A DNA stretch of 64,000 nt from contig CALWSU010000005.1 in NCBI GenBank assembly GCA_944384295.1, positions 1 through 64,000 on the forward strand. Reading direction: 5' to 3'. A program made the position numbers and the translations under genes. The notes beneath the pieces were generated by a model. The model was not told where the DNA came from. It did no database searches and saw only the letters and a list, made by a program, of their open reading frames with translations. Positions 37,201 to 46,491 of the stretch are shown piece by piece; within the stretch, counting starts at the first letter, position 1, and every line of letters begins with the position of its first letter. Origin of the DNA: an uncultured Lachnospiraceae bacterium (GTDB lineage: Bacteria > Bacillota > Clostridia > Lachnospirales > Anaerotignaceae).

Positions 37201-37233
37201 ATTATATGAAACCTTTGGAGAAAAACTTGTCAC
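37201..37233 (-). promoter_or_regulatory. spoIIGA promoter with a long spacer and a Spo0A-like box
   Basis: On the minus strand a perfect TATAAT (37206-37201) lies 21 bases after GTGACA (37233-37228). There is no -35 at 17 bases. CTTGTCACA on the plus strand at 37226-37234 matches the Spo0A box TTTGTCRAA at seven of nine positions. The B. subtilis spoIIG promoter is likewise Spo0A-dependent with a 22-base spacer. Confidence 0.5.
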
Positions 37234-37250
37234 AACGGCTGAATGTATCC

Positions 37251-37299
37251 AAAAAAAGACCATCAAATTCCGACAAAAAGCGGAATAAAACGGTCTTTT
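37251..37299 (-). terminator. Terminator after the CmpB-like gene
   Basis: AAAGACC/GGTCTTT outer and ATTCCG/CGGAAT inner stems on the minus strand, followed by T7. Confidence 0.85.
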
Positions 37300-37313
37300 A
37301 CAATCTAAAATCT

Positions 37314-37862
37314 TTATGTAGAAAAAACAAATAATTTTAGCAAAAAGTCTACTGTCATAATGACAAAACAAATGCCACAAAGCCATATCCTCATATAGTC
37401 TGACAACTTAGCATTCATTTTTTCTAAAAGAGGTTGTACCAAATAGAGAAAAAACATACCACCAATCCCAAAACGTATACTTGGATTCAATGCAATACGT
37501 CCTTCAAAATGATAAGAAAATCTGGTATAATCCCAAAGCCAACCTCCTGTTTGCCATTCTAATATGTAACTTGTTGCTAGTTCAATTGCAGTTGTCAGTA
37601 CAACAATACCCAAAAACACCAATATGGGTGTGATAGTACATCTTCCAAGTTGAATTTTTTTCTTTTGCAATGGTAGCAGGCAAAGCAATATCACAATTGC
37701 GCCAATACCATATACCGGCAAATAGGGTCCAAACAAAAAACCTCGATTGGAAAACCCCCACCGATATACTACCACTTCTAAAAATACTTCATATAGCCAG
37801 CCAATGATAGAATAGATGACAAAATATAAATACATTGCCTGCACTTTTTTTGATTTTCCCAC
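37314..37862 (-). CDS. CmpB/DUF1113-type membrane protein, short paralogue
   Basis: A 182-residue protein with about five membrane helices and the family hallmarks SIIGWLYE, NRGFLFGPYLPVYG, a WLWDYT segment and LNPSIRFG. It lacks the long charged tail of the paralogue at 2482. Function is unknown despite the database name of ABC-transporter type IV. The start is GTG at 37862 with AAGGAGG upstream. It has its own terminator, so it is separate from spoIIGA. Confidence 0.78.
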   Translation of the reverse strand: MGKSKKVQAMYLYFVIYSIIGWLYEVFLEVVVYRWGFSNRGFLFGPYLPVYGIGAIVILLCLLPLQKKKIQLGRCTITPILVFLGIVVLTTAIELATSYILEWQTGGWLWDYTRFSYHFEGRIALNPSIRFGIGGMFFLYLVQPLLEKMNAKLSDYMRIWLCGICFVIMTVDFLLKLFVFST

Positions 37863-38033
37863 AAAATCCTCCTTCCGATTGTTTCCATCGTGTACTTTTT
37901 TATCATACCATATACTAACTCTAATGGCTATGTTTTTCTAACAAATGAAAAAGAGGATCTTTTTTCTAAGAAAAACTCCCCTTCTTTTTATCCATTTGCA
38001 AAAATTGATGTTTGGATTACAGCATATTTTTGC
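37863..38033. other. Intergenic region, no clear gene
   Basis: AT-rich. Short plus-strand frames (including one giving Gly-X-Y triplets from the repeat at 38049-38105) have no ribosome site. Nothing else recognisable. Confidence 0.4.
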
Positions 38034-38186
38034 TTATACTTGTGTTGTGGGATCTGTAGGAACCACTGGTTCTGTGGGAACAACCGGTTCTGTAGGTGGT
38101 ACACTGCTGCTGGGCAAGTCTGATTTTCCATAATAGTATTTGTATCCATACTTTGAAACGCTCCTTTGCGCTTTGATTTTACATTT
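38034..38186 (-). pseudogene. Possible relic of a tyrosine/proline-rich protein 3' end
   Basis: A stop-to-stop frame on the minus strand with no start codon reads KYGYKYYYGKSD, then a Pro-rich tandem repeat (PTEPVV units) and a stop. A Tyr cluster followed by a low-complexity tail resembles the C-termini of bacterial tyrosine kinases of capsule systems. An overlapping ORF (ATG at 38146, 53 codons, AAAGGAG ten bases upstream) could instead be a real small gene. The 18-base DNA repeat gives repeats in every frame, so the reading is ambiguous. Confidence 0.3.
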
Positions 38187-38322
38187 TTACTATATGCTGT
38201 CATTCCAATTTTGTGACACAATTATAAAATCAAATTTCGCAAAAGATACAATGCTGCCTCACTTTTTTTTCTATTTTACATATGATAACACAGAGGCATT
38301 ATCACAAGGAGAACCAGGAAGT

Positions 38323-38880
38323 ATGTTCATCAAATCTCGATTCAAAAAACTGCGACAATCCATTTCTCATATGCGTTTGACCGACCGTTTCTTACTTGTA
38401 TTTTTACTATTGCTTTTGCTGCAATCTACACACCATATCTTCTTTTATGAACAATTGCCTACAGGATATGAATCTTTAGACACTATGATTCGCAGTTCTG
38501 CTGCTACCATATTTGGATATTTTATCAGTGGCGCGTTTGGCGGTGAAAGCAAAATACAGAAAACAGATGTTTTGATGCCATCTGTCACAAAAGAAGAAAC
38601 ACAGATGCAAGCACATGAAACCAAATTGTCTGCCACAAATGAGATACCAAATCCTCTCAATATGCCAGAAAATACACCTTTATCCAAAGTACAACGTTGC
38701 CGCATTCAACAACAAATTCTCATTGTGGCTGGAATTGGTCTATTCTCTATATTGATATTATTTCACGCGCGTATTTTTGGTCCAGCACATGAACACGCCA
38801 TAGCAGCACTTTCTCAATTTCAAGATTTTTTAGTAGGCAGTATTGGTTTTTTGGTCGGACATGCGCGTTATGATGGATAA
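38323..38880 (+). CDS. Unknown membrane protein
   Basis: A 185-residue protein I cannot assign. It has a basic N-terminus, a first helix around 27-45 (FLLVFLLLLLLQ), a second hydrophobic stretch with SAATIFGYFISGAFGG, a charged loop, a third helix (ILIVAGIGLFSILILF) and a last hydrophobic segment ending in LVGHARYDG. The pattern of short helices with small residues recalls holin-like proteins, but no family can be named. The ATG at 38323 has AGGAGAACC upstream; the frame further 5' lacks a site. Confidence 0.65.
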   Translation: MFIKSRFKKLRQSISHMRLTDRFLLVFLLLLLLQSTHHIFFYEQLPTGYESLDTMIRSSAATIFGYFISGAFGGESKIQKTDVLMPSVTKEETQMQAHETKLSATNEIPNPLNMPENTPLSKVQRCRIQQQILIVAGIGLFSILILFHARIFGPAHEHAIAALSQFQDFLVGSIGFLVGHARYDG

Positions 38881-38930
38881 ACAAAATAGCCGCTGTGCTT
38901 GTATCTAAAACATACAAACACAGTGGCTAT
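38881..38930 (-). terminator. Terminator after the SGNH gene
   Basis: ATAGCC-x-CTGTG pairs with CACAG-x-GGCTAT, with an inner TTGTAT/ATACAA stem; a T-rich tail follows on the minus strand. It also borders the plus-strand membrane gene. Confidence 0.75.
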
Positions 38931-38943
38931 CACAAAACTGCAT

Positions 38944-39798
38944 TTATTTTACAATGCCATGTTCCATTAAAAAAGTTACCCATTTATCATAACAAGCACC
39001 CTTTAGATGTGCATTATCAAAGGAATATTCTGTCGATAGATTGCCGTTACCATCAGAATATACTTCGTTGACATCTATATAAAAAATTTGCTTATTATCC
39101 GCTAATGTCGCAATATCAGCATTGCGCGTCATAATATTGGGATTATTGATATACGCATCGCTTTGAGAACGAGATTCTGTCACATATAATATCCCTTGTA
39201 TAAAAATCAAAGCATCAGGCTGTAATGCATGAATTTTTTCTACTGCTGCGCGATAAGTTTCCAAAAAACGTTCTCGCGTTCCAGTACCCAATTCATTGAT
39301 ACCAACCATTAAATATATTTTACCAAACTGCCTTTCCTGCAATGCCTGTTCAATCGTACCCATACTGCCATCTGCTAAAGGTGCAATCTTATCATCAAAT
39401 AGAGAATAAATGGTCAATCCCACTTCTGCGTAATAGGTAGCGTTATCCAATCCAGAATAATCATGCATACCCACCATACGCGAATCGCCAATGAATAACG
39501 CATCATCAAAATAAGAAGCATCAACTGTTGTAAATTGCGCTTCTGGTACCAATTCTGCGTTCTCTTCTTTTTCTTCTGTATTCACTTCTGGCTGTACCAT
39601 TGCTTGCCATGTTTCTTCTGTTTCTGGCTGTACATTTCCTCCTGATTTGCAAAACAAACCCACATATGCAGCGCCCGGCTGTATAACGTTGCCGGTTAGT
39701 TGTACACGATTGGATAAATGCAGATATTGACCAAAGCCCTCTACAATCAACATAGACAATATGAGCAAAAACAAAAGTGGATATTTCAATTTTCTCAT
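38944..39798 (-). CDS. SGNH-hydrolase-type exported acyl esterase/transferase partner
   Basis: A 284-residue protein with an N-terminal membrane anchor or signal (YPLLFLLILSMLIVEGF), an acidic linker, and an SGNH domain: FIGDSRMVGM (nucleophile Ser), VGINELG (Asn block) and DNAHLKGA (Asp-His). It starts 11 bases after the MBOAT gene. MBOAT-SGNH pairs commonly O-acylate extracellular polymers (alginate AlgI/AlgJ-X, teichoic acid, peptidoglycan PatA/B); the acceptor here is unknown. Confidence 0.85.
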   Translation of the reverse strand: MRKLKYPLLFLLILSMLIVEGFGQYLHLSNRVQLTGNVIQPGAAYVGLFCKSGGNVQPETEETWQAMVQPEVNTEEKEENAELVPEAQFTTVDASYFDDALFIGDSRMVGMHDYSGLDNATYYAEVGLTIYSLFDDKIAPLADGSMGTIEQALQERQFGKIYLMVGINELGTGTRERFLETYRAAVEKIHALQPDALIFIQGILYVTESRSQSDAYINNPNIMTRNADIATLADNKQIFYIDVNEVYSDGNGNLSTEYSFDNAHLKGACYDKWVTFLMEHGIVK

Positions 39799-39809
39799 CT
39801 GCCATCACC

Positions 39810-41147
39810 TCAAAAAGAAAAATACATAAATGGATTATTTAATCCAATCGAAATTTGGTACACAGAGAACCAGAAAATAATCAATAAAAGCAATACACAT
39901 ATTGGACGACGGTAGTTGCGTTTGAGCCATTGTTCTCCAAAGGGAAATGCAAAAAAAATCCCTGCCAATAAAAATGGTCCATACATACTGCCATATTTCA
40001 AATAATCACCAGCTGCAACGCGAATCCCTTCATGATGTACCAATGGCGCAAAAAGGCGCAAGAAACACATTTGTATATCCGCCATATCTGGCAGTGCAAA
40101 AAATACCCAAGAAAGTGGTATGAGTATCAAAATATAAATATGTCCCAAAAATGGAATATAATCCAAAATTTTTTTCAAAAATAGTTTTTCCAATGCAATC
40201 CAGAAAAACAAGAACATACCCCATAATACAAAATTCCAGCCAAATCCATGCCACAATCCTGTCAACAACCAAACTACAAATAAATTACATATTGTAAACA
40301 AAGTACCCTTTCGGCTGCCGCCCAATGGTATGTAGACATAATCCCGAAACCATCTGCCCAATGTGATATGCCATCTGCGATAAAACTCAGAAATTGATTT
40401 TGATAAATATGGACTATCAAAGTTATCTGGGAATGTATAACCTAACATTTTTCCAATCCCTATCGCCATCAAAGAATATCCTTGAAAATCAAAATAAAGC
40501 TGTAGACTGTATCCAAAAATACCCATCCATGCCAAAGGTGTGGAAACACTCACAAAACCAATGGTTTGTATTTCATGCCAAAGTCCCGCCAATTGATTGG
40601 AAATCAGCACTTTATATCCCAAACCAATGATAAAGCATGCAACGCCAGATTCTATTTGACTGCCTATTTTTACTTGACGCTCTCCCATCAAATAAATCTT
40701 TTTATTTTGCATCTGTTCCATACGTGCGATTGGTCCTGAAATCAACTTTGGAAAACAAAGAATATACGATACACAGTCCCAAAATCCTACTTTTCCGACT
40801 TTTTTCTGATAAGTATCTATCAGAAAAGACACGATTGTAAATACAATAAAGCTAATCCCTGGCATCAAAGTATCAGATGTTTTATTCCAAATCAAAAATC
40901 CAACAAAAGCCAAGCAAGAAATCCATAACGCGACTTTCCCTTTTCGCCTTACCCAACCAAATGCCAACAACGCAAAAAATGTCAACCCCAGCAAATGTGG
41001 CAACCATGCAAAACAAGAAATGCTATAAAAAAGCAATGTACCAACCACCAAAACAATCTTTTTGGCTTGCTCGGTTCGCATTGCGTAATAGATACATAAA
41101 AAAACTGGCATAAACCATATGATAAATGGTAGACTTCCAAAATCCAA
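39810..41147 (-). CDS. MBOAT-family O-acyltransferase (AlgI-like)
   Basis: About 445 residues with 10 or more membrane helices. MBOAT hallmarks are SFLIDTYQKK, PKLISGPIAR, SLQLYFDFQGYS, FYRRWHITLGRWFRDYVYIPLGGS and the catalytic His in LTGLWHGFGWN. It moves acyl groups across the membrane to the SGNH partner encoded next. The TTG at 41147 is preceded by AGGAGAG at good spacing and gives the usual N-terminus MLDFGSLPF; in-frame ATGs at 41180 and 41168 have no site. Confidence 0.88.
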   Translation of the reverse strand: MDFGSLPFIIWFMPVFLCIYYAMRTEQAKKIVLVVGTLLFYSISCFAWLPHLLGLTFFALLAFGWVRRKGKVALWISCLAFVGFLIWNKTSDTLMPGISFIVFTIVSFLIDTYQKKVGKVGFWDCVSYILCFPKLISGPIARMEQMQNKKIYLMGERQVKIGSQIESGVACFIIGLGYKVLISNQLAGLWHEIQTIGFVSVSTPLAWMGIFGYSLQLYFDFQGYSLMAIGIGKMLGYTFPDNFDSPYLSKSISEFYRRWHITLGRWFRDYVYIPLGGSRKGTLFTICNLFVVWLLTGLWHGFGWNFVLWGMFLFFWIALEKLFLKKILDYIPFLGHIYILILIPLSWVFFALPDMADIQMCFLRLFAPLVHHEGIRVAAGDYLKYGSMYGPFLLAGIFFAFPFGEQWLKRNYRRPICVLLLLIIFWFSVYQISIGLNNPFMYFSF

Positions 41148-41275
41148 CGAACTCTCTCCTATCTTCATGTACTTTCTCATCTATACTACATGACTACATA
41201 TGTGATACATATGAGACATACTATTGTTTAGATAAATAACATACGAAAAAAGTTGCTTTTTGTCGAATGTTTGCG

Positions 41276-41307
41276 CAAAAAAACAGACGCCTGTAATCAC
41301 AGACATC
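41276..41307 (-). terminator. Terminator or attenuator in the MBOAT leader
   Basis: GATGTCTGT and ACAGGCGTC pair fully with two wobbles around GATT, followed by TGTTTTTTT on the minus strand. It lies between a sigma-A-like promoter and the MBOAT start, and could also end the chemoreceptor transcript. Confidence 0.65.
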
Positions 41308-41328
41308 ATACACAATTTTGATGATAAG

Positions 41329-41357
41329 ATTATACGGCAGGAAGCCCATAGAAACAA
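41329..41357 (-). promoter_or_regulatory. Sigma-A-type promoter upstream of MBOAT-SGNH
   Basis: TTGTTT and TATAAT spaced by 17 bases on the minus strand, about 180 bases before the MBOAT start. Confidence 0.55.
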
Positions 41358-41491
41358 TACCTCGATACAATTTCCATGTTTTTTGCCGTTTTATACAAAA
41401 ACATTTGTTTTTCTGCTTATTTCTACCGTGTTTTTGTAATTTTAATTCCAAATATTGCCAAAAAAATCCCCCTTTTGTATGCCAAAGGTAC

Positions 41492-41608
41492 ATGACAAAA
41501 GGAGGATTTGAACTTACAAAAATAAGATATTGTTTCTATATGATAGGTTGCATTCTTTTGACTATATTTCTGGTATTTTACATGCTGACTATCAATGATA
41601 CGCGATAG
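41492..41608 (+). CDS. Possible 38-residue single-helix membrane peptide
   Basis: A short plus-strand ORF with AAAGG three bases before its ATG; a better AAAGGAGG lies inside the frame but no good start follows it. Residues 15-32 form one hydrophobic helix (FYMIGCILLTIFLVFYML) and the end is INDTR. It is convergent with the chemoreceptor gene. Weakly supported. Confidence 0.25.
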   Translation: MTKGGFELTKIRYCFYMIGCILLTIFLVFYMLTINDTR

Positions 41609-41617
41609 GCTACCGCA

Positions 41618-43696
41618 TCATAAAGTATTATCTTCTAAATCATTTACTTCATGTAAACGGAATTTTGCTACCAAATCTTTTAAGATATGCGCCTGTCCAG
41701 ACAATTCCTCACTTGTAGCTGCACTTTCTTGTGCAGTTGCAGAATTGGTTTGAATAACATTTGCAATTTGGTCAACACCTGAACTGAGTTGTTCTAACTG
41801 ACCACTTAAAATATGATAGGAATTTGCAATTTTTCCAACCATAGTAACAATCTCATCTGTTTCCGCTGTTGCGTTTTGCAATGCTTCCGCTGTTGTCATT
41901 GCAATCGAATGACCTTCTTCCACTGCCTCTACAGAACCTTGAATCAAATTGGTTGTATTTTTTGCTGCTTCCGCACTTTTTGCTGCCAAATTTCTGACTT
42001 CATCTGCAACAACAGCAAATCCTTTCCCAGCCGCACCTGCACGCGCCGCTTCTACTGCTGCATTCAAAGCTAGTATATTGGTCTGAAACGCAATATCTTC
42101 AATCGTCTTAATAATTTTGATGATTTCGTGGGATCTCTGCGAAATATTGTTAATGGCTTGCAACAAATGAGACATTTCTTGATTGCTCGTTTGAATTTGT
42201 TGTCCCATAATATCTAAGTTTTGATTCACAGTCATCGCTGTTTCTGTATAATCATCTGCTTTCTTGGACAACTCTTGGATTTGTGCAGATAATTCTTCTA
42301 CTGAAGAAGCCTGTTCTGTTGCACCTTCTGCCTGTGATTGTGAGCCAAGCGCTACTTGATGTGCACCATTATCCACTTGTGTTGCAGCTTGCGTAATCGA
42401 TTTGATTGTTAATGATAAATTTGATTGTATTTTTAATAACGCTTCTTTGATTCTATAAAATTCCCCTTGATATTCATGTTGCAATGTAAAGACAAGATTT
42501 CCATTTGACATTTCTCCCAACACAAGTGAGATTTCATCAATATAAACGATATAGGTTTTCAGTCTTGATACAATATCTTGAATATCATCAGCCAATAATC
42601 CAACCTCATCATGGCTTTTGACATCCATTTGTACATCTAAATGTCCATCTGCCAATTGACGCGCCACCATTGTCAATTTTTTCAAAGAACGCACCATTGT
42701 TTTTGCAAAAACAATAATGATGACACTCAATATCAAAATGCACAACACAAAACTTAAAATTGTAGTATGTCTGGTTTGTGCCGCATATGCATTATATTCT
42801 GCTTCTGGCATAACGCCCAAAATCAGATATTGTACGCCTTCTTGGAATACCGAAGTACCATAATAACTTCCATCGCCTCGCGTATAATACATACTTTCTA
42901 CATTTTCTCCGTTAGCCAATGCTGTTTTGATATTATCCGAATAAGGAATATCTGATAAATTTTGTAAAATATAACTTTCATCTGGGTGATACAATACATT
43001 TTGTGCTGTATCATATACTGTAATATAGCCTGTTTGTCCAATCGAAATTTGTGACAAACGTTCTATTAAATTTGTGACTGCAATATCCATACTCAATACA
43101 CCGATGATATTGCCTCCGTCATAAATCGGTGTTGCAATGGTTGCAATCAACTGATTGGTATTTACATCTACATATGCGCCAGACACAACTGTTTGTTGTT
43201 CTGAAATCACGCGTTGATACCATTCTCTGGTTGTAACGTCAAATTCTGGCATAGACAAAAAAGCTCCATGAGATTGTATCAACTGCTTTGTTCCGATACT
43301 TGTCAGACATAGATTGATAATATCCTCGCTATGCGCATCTCTGACACGAATCATTTCTGCCTGCACTGTCTGCGCCTGTTCTGAGCCTTGGAATGTTGCA
43401 GGATCCCAATTGCGCAACGCAGTTAAAATAGTAGGTGATATTGCCTCTGTTTCTGCTACACCAAAAAACTTCTGGAAAAAACTTTCTACTTCTGCTGCAC
43501 TACGATCGACCTCAGCCGATAAGTAGTCATTTTGCATCGTTGTAATTGTATGTGCCACTTTTGTATTTAGTAGTGCCCACACCACAAGCAAAATAACAAC
43601 CAGCGGTCCCAAAATGCCAATCAATAATTTGGGCAAAACCCCAAATCTGACTGTATTTTGTTTTTTTGTTTGTACATTTTCTCCTTTCAATTCCAA
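41618..43696 (-). CDS. Methyl-accepting chemotaxis protein (dCache), first of three
   Basis: A chemoreceptor of about 692 residues: N-terminal helix ([20 protein letters not shown]), a dCache sensor with [21 protein letters not shown], a second helix ([19 protein letters not shown]), a HAMP domain and a coiled-coil signalling domain with the hairpin tip [22 protein letters not shown]. The C-terminus has no CheR-binding pentapeptide. The promoter TATAAT at 43756-43751 overlaps the upstream ATG at 43759, so that ATG cannot be used; TTG at 43696 has AAGGGGG five bases upstream. It is closely similar to the next two genes. Confidence 0.92.
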   Translation of the reverse strand: MELKGENVQTKKQNTVRFGVLPKLLIGILGPLVVILLVVWALLNTKVAHTITTMQNDYLSAEVDRSAAEVESFFQKFFGVAETEAISPTILTALRNWDPATFQGSEQAQTVQAEMIRVRDAHSEDIINLCLTSIGTKQLIQSHGAFLSMPEFDVTTREWYQRVISEQQTVVSGAYVDVNTNQLIATIATPIYDGGNIIGVLSMDIAVTNLIERLSQISIGQTGYITVYDTAQNVLYHPDESYILQNLSDIPYSDNIKTALANGENVESMYYTRGDGSYYGTSVFQEGVQYLILGVMPEAEYNAYAAQTRHTTILSFVLCILILSVIIIVFAKTMVRSLKKLTMVARQLADGHLDVQMDVKSHDEVGLLADDIQDIVSRLKTYIVYIDEISLVLGEMSNGNLVFTLQHEYQGEFYRIKEALLKIQSNLSLTIKSITQAATQVDNGAHQVALGSQSQAEGATEQASSVEELSAQIQELSKKADDYTETAMTVNQNLDIMGQQIQTSNQEMSHLLQAINNISQRSHEIIKIIKTIEDIAFQTNILALNAAVEAARAGAAGKGFAVVADEVRNLAAKSAEAAKNTTNLIQGSVEAVEEGHSIAMTTAEALQNATAETDEIVTMVGKIANSYHILSGQLEQLSSGVDQIANVIQTNSATAQESAATSEELSGQAHILKDLVAKFRLHEVNDLEDNTL

Positions 43697-43750
43697 ACGT
43701 TCCCCCTTCAAAATAGATAAACACACATGCTTTTTCACACAACGAGAATT

Positions 43751-43778
43751 ATTATACATAATTTATACAAAAAATCAA
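43751..43778 (-). promoter_or_regulatory. Sigma-A-type promoter for chemoreceptor 1
   Basis: TTGATT and TATAAT spaced by 16 bases on the minus strand, about 50 bases before the TTG start. Confidence 0.7.
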
Positions 43779-43798
43779 CATAAATCGACAAATTTTCT

Positions 43799-43850
43799 AC
43801 AAAAAAAACAATATGAAACGGTTCAAATACGAATCATCTCATATTGTTTT
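43799..43850 (-). terminator. Second hairpin downstream of chemoreceptor 2
   Basis: AAAACAATATGA pairs with its complement around a long loop; T8 follows on the minus strand. It lies just upstream of the chemoreceptor 1 promoter. Confidence 0.65.
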
Positions 43851-43959
43851 CTCATACGATACATATGTATATTATACAAGTACAAAGCAAATCTATAAAG
43901 TTTACTTCTTACAAAAATGTTATTTTTTGGAAATCATTTTTTATGCAAATAGAACATAA

Positions 43960-43995
43960 AAACAGTGGGTATCTATCTATAGATACCCACTGTTT
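43960..43995 (-). terminator. Terminator downstream of chemoreceptor 2
   Basis: A perfect stem with AAACAGTGGGTATCTA and its complement around a very short loop, followed by T-rich sequence on the minus strand. Confidence 0.85.
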
Positions 43996-44018
43996 CAAAA
44001 TCAGAAATCAATTTTGAC

Positions 44019-44096
44019 TATGGATTACGATTAGGAAATCACACAGCGTCAAGCAATACGAATAACCCTTTATCGCTTATGTTTGTCTAATCCATA
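44019..44096. other. Structured element between chemoreceptor genes 1 and 2
   Basis: TATGGATTA (44019-44027) and TAATCCATA (44088-44096) are perfect 9-base complements enclosing a second stem of AAGCAATA with TATCGCTT (one mismatch). It lies between the chemoreceptor 2 stop and its terminator. No known RNA family was recognised. Confidence 0.4.
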
Positions 44097-44176
44097 TGTT
44101 GACAATCGTTTCTCAAACCTTTTTCGCAGGTCTGAAGTCATTTTCTACAGTCTGAACGATAATGATAAATATATTC

Positions 44177-46219
44177 TTACTGTAATTTAAATTTTGCTAC
44201 CAAATCTTTCAAGATATGTGCTTGTCCAGACAATTCCTCACTGGTAGCTGCGCTTTCTTGTGATGTTGCAGAGTTTGTCTGAATTACATTGGCAATTTGG
44301 TCTACACCAATACTTAATTGATCCAATTGTGTTGTCAAATCTTGATAAGATTGTGCAATGGTATGTACTTTCGACACCATTTCTTCTGTTGCTGCGGTTG
44401 CGTTTTCTAATTCTGTTGCTGTAGTAACTGCAATTTGATGCCCTTCTTCCACTGCTTCCACAGAACCTTGTATCAAGTCTGTTGTATTTTTCGCTGCCTC
44501 TGCACTTTTTGCTGCTAAATTACGTACTTCATCAGCAACTACAGCAAAGCCCTTGCCTGCCGCACCTGCACGCGCTGCTTCTACCGCGGCATTCAGTGCC
44601 AATATATTGGTTTGGAATGCAATATCTTCGATTGTTTTGATGATTTTAATAATTTCATTTGATTTTTTAGAAATATTATCAATCGCTTGCAATAAATGTG
44701 CCATTTCTTGATTACTTGTTTGGATTTGTTGTCCCATTTCGCCCAGATTTTGGCTTACAACAATGGCAGTTTCACGATTCTGGTCTGCATCCTTAGACAA
44801 TTCTTGAATTTGTGCAGACAGTTCTTCTACACTAGATGCTTGTTCGGTAGAACCTTGTGCTTGAGATTGGGAACCTAAAGCCACTTGATTTGCGCCAGTA
44901 TCTACTTGTTCTGCTGCTTGCATAATAGAAAGCATCGCTTGAGACAATTGTGACTGAATTTCCAATAATGCCACTTTAATTTTGGAAAACTCACCTGCAT
45001 ATTCATGCTGCAACGTAAATGCGAAATTCCCATGTCCCATTTCTCCCAAAACTTCGGAAATCTCATCAATATATATAATGTAAGTTTTCAATCGCGCGAC
45101 AATATCTTGTATGTCTTGTCCCAACATGCCAACTTCGTCATTGCTCGTAATTGCAATTTCTACATCTAACTTGCCATCTGCCAATTCTCTCGCTGCAAAC
45201 GCCAATTTTCGGATAGAACGGATAATATTGCGCGCAAAGACTGCGATAATGACACTCAATATAATGATACAAAGTGCAAAATATAATGTCATTGTGCTTC
45301 TACTTTGTTGTATGAACGAAACATATTCTGCTTCTGGCATAACACCCAATACAAGATAGTCTATGTTATCTAGGTAAGATATTGTGCCATAGTAAGTATT
45401 GCCCGCTCTTGTGTACTGCATACTTTGAATAGACTGACCGCTTTTCAAAGCTTCTTTCATATTGTCTGAATATTCTACATCATCTACACCCTGCAAAATA
45501 TATTGTTCTTCTGGGTGATATACAACTTCTAAATCGCTGTCAAATACTGTGATATAACCAGTAGAACCTACGCTGATTGCAGAAAGTTCTTTTTCCAGAT
45601 TGGTCAATATAATATCTAAGCTGACCAAACCAATCACAGTGCCATTTTGTGAAACAGGCGTTGCAATGGTTACAACCAATTCCCCTGTGTTCGCGTCTTC
45701 ATAAGCACCTGTAACAATGGTTTTCTGTTCCGCCATTACCTGCTGATACCAGCCCCTGCTTGTGACATCAAATCCTGGCAAAGAAAGAAAATCACCATTG
45801 GATTGTATCACTTGTTTTGTTGCAATGCTAGTCAGACATACATTCATAATGTCTTCAGAACGTGAATTTTGAATTTCTTGTAAATCTTTCTTTAATATCA
45901 AAAATTGTTCTGAGCCTTCAAAATCCTGTGCGCTCCAATTTTGCAACCCTTCTATAATCGTAGGGGAAGCTGCTTCTGTTTCTGCTACACCAAAAAACTT
46001 TTGAAAAAAGGCTTCTACTTGTACAGCACTACGATTGGTTTCTGCTGACAAATAATCGTTTTGCATGGTTGTAATCGTATTTCCAACCTGCCGATTCAAT
46101 AAAATACCAGTAAATAACAAAATCAAAATCAATGGTACCAATGTCCCTAATAAAAGTTTCGGCAACAAACCAAACTTTACCGTTTTTTGCGTGGTATGCT
46201 GCTGTTTTTTGTGTTTCAT
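44177..46219 (-). CDS. Methyl-accepting chemotaxis protein (dCache), second of three
   Basis: A 680-residue chemoreceptor with the same plan as its neighbours: helix ([20 protein letters not shown]), dCache sensor ([21 protein letters not shown]), helix ([18 protein letters not shown]), HAMP, and the signalling hairpin with [20 protein letters not shown]. The sensor differs from its neighbours most strongly in the distal part of the Cache domain. The start is ATG at 46219 with GGAGGG upstream. It has its own promoter and terminator. Confidence 0.94.
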   Translation of the reverse strand: MKHKKQQHTTQKTVKFGLLPKLLLGTLVPLILILLFTGILLNRQVGNTITTMQNDYLSAETNRSAVQVEAFFQKFFGVAETEAASPTIIEGLQNWSAQDFEGSEQFLILKKDLQEIQNSRSEDIMNVCLTSIATKQVIQSNGDFLSLPGFDVTSRGWYQQVMAEQKTIVTGAYEDANTGELVVTIATPVSQNGTVIGLVSLDIILTNLEKELSAISVGSTGYITVFDSDLEVVYHPEEQYILQGVDDVEYSDNMKEALKSGQSIQSMQYTRAGNTYYGTISYLDNIDYLVLGVMPEAEYVSFIQQSRSTMTLYFALCIIILSVIIAVFARNIIRSIRKLAFAARELADGKLDVEIAITSNDEVGMLGQDIQDIVARLKTYIIYIDEISEVLGEMGHGNFAFTLQHEYAGEFSKIKVALLEIQSQLSQAMLSIMQAAEQVDTGANQVALGSQSQAQGSTEQASSVEELSAQIQELSKDADQNRETAIVVSQNLGEMGQQIQTSNQEMAHLLQAIDNISKKSNEIIKIIKTIEDIAFQTNILALNAAVEAARAGAAGKGFAVVADEVRNLAAKSAEAAKNTTDLIQGSVEAVEEGHQIAVTTATELENATAATEEMVSKVHTIAQSYQDLTTQLDQLSIGVDQIANVIQTNSATSQESAATSEELSGQAHILKDLVAKFKLQ

Positions 46220-46271
46220 AACCCTGCCCTCCAAATACTACATTGAAATACACACTTTTTTCATAGGTAAT

Positions 46272-46299
46272 ATTATATCGAAACGACAAAAAAATGCAA
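46272..46299 (-). promoter_or_regulatory. Sigma-A-type promoter for chemoreceptor 2
   Basis: TTGCAT and TATAAT spaced by 16 bases on the minus strand, about 50 bases before the start. Confidence 0.7.
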
Positions 46300-46426
46300 T
46301 GTTTTTCCTGTTAAGAATAAGAATTTTTAATCATAATCAACAAAATATTGAATAAATCATTGTTTTTTACACATAAAAACTATATTTTTTTTACAATTTG
46401 TATAACAAGAGGAATTTTTTCATCAA

Positions 46427-46466
46427 AAAATCAGGCTTTCTTACAAAAACAAGAAAGCCTGATTTT
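46427..46466 (-). terminator. Terminator after chemoreceptor 3
   Basis: AAAATCAGGCTTTCTT pairs perfectly with AAGAAAGCCTGATTTT around an 8-base loop, followed by T-rich sequence on the minus strand. Confidence 0.9.
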
Positions 46467-46491
46467 CAATTATCTTAATTTTTTACAATTT

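Noticed and set aside
37945-38133. Plus-strand collagen-like Gly-X-Y peptide
   Set aside because: No ribosome site, only six triplets, and the pattern is explained by an 18-base DNA repeat.
41500-41515. GGATTTGAAC resembling the complement of a tRNA T-arm
   Set aside because: No cloverleaf can be built around it; it is part of a short ORF with an internal AAAGGAGG.
43813-43830. GTTCAAATAC stretch resembling a tRNA T-loop
   Set aside because: It lies inside a terminator hairpin and no acceptor or anticodon stem can be drawn.
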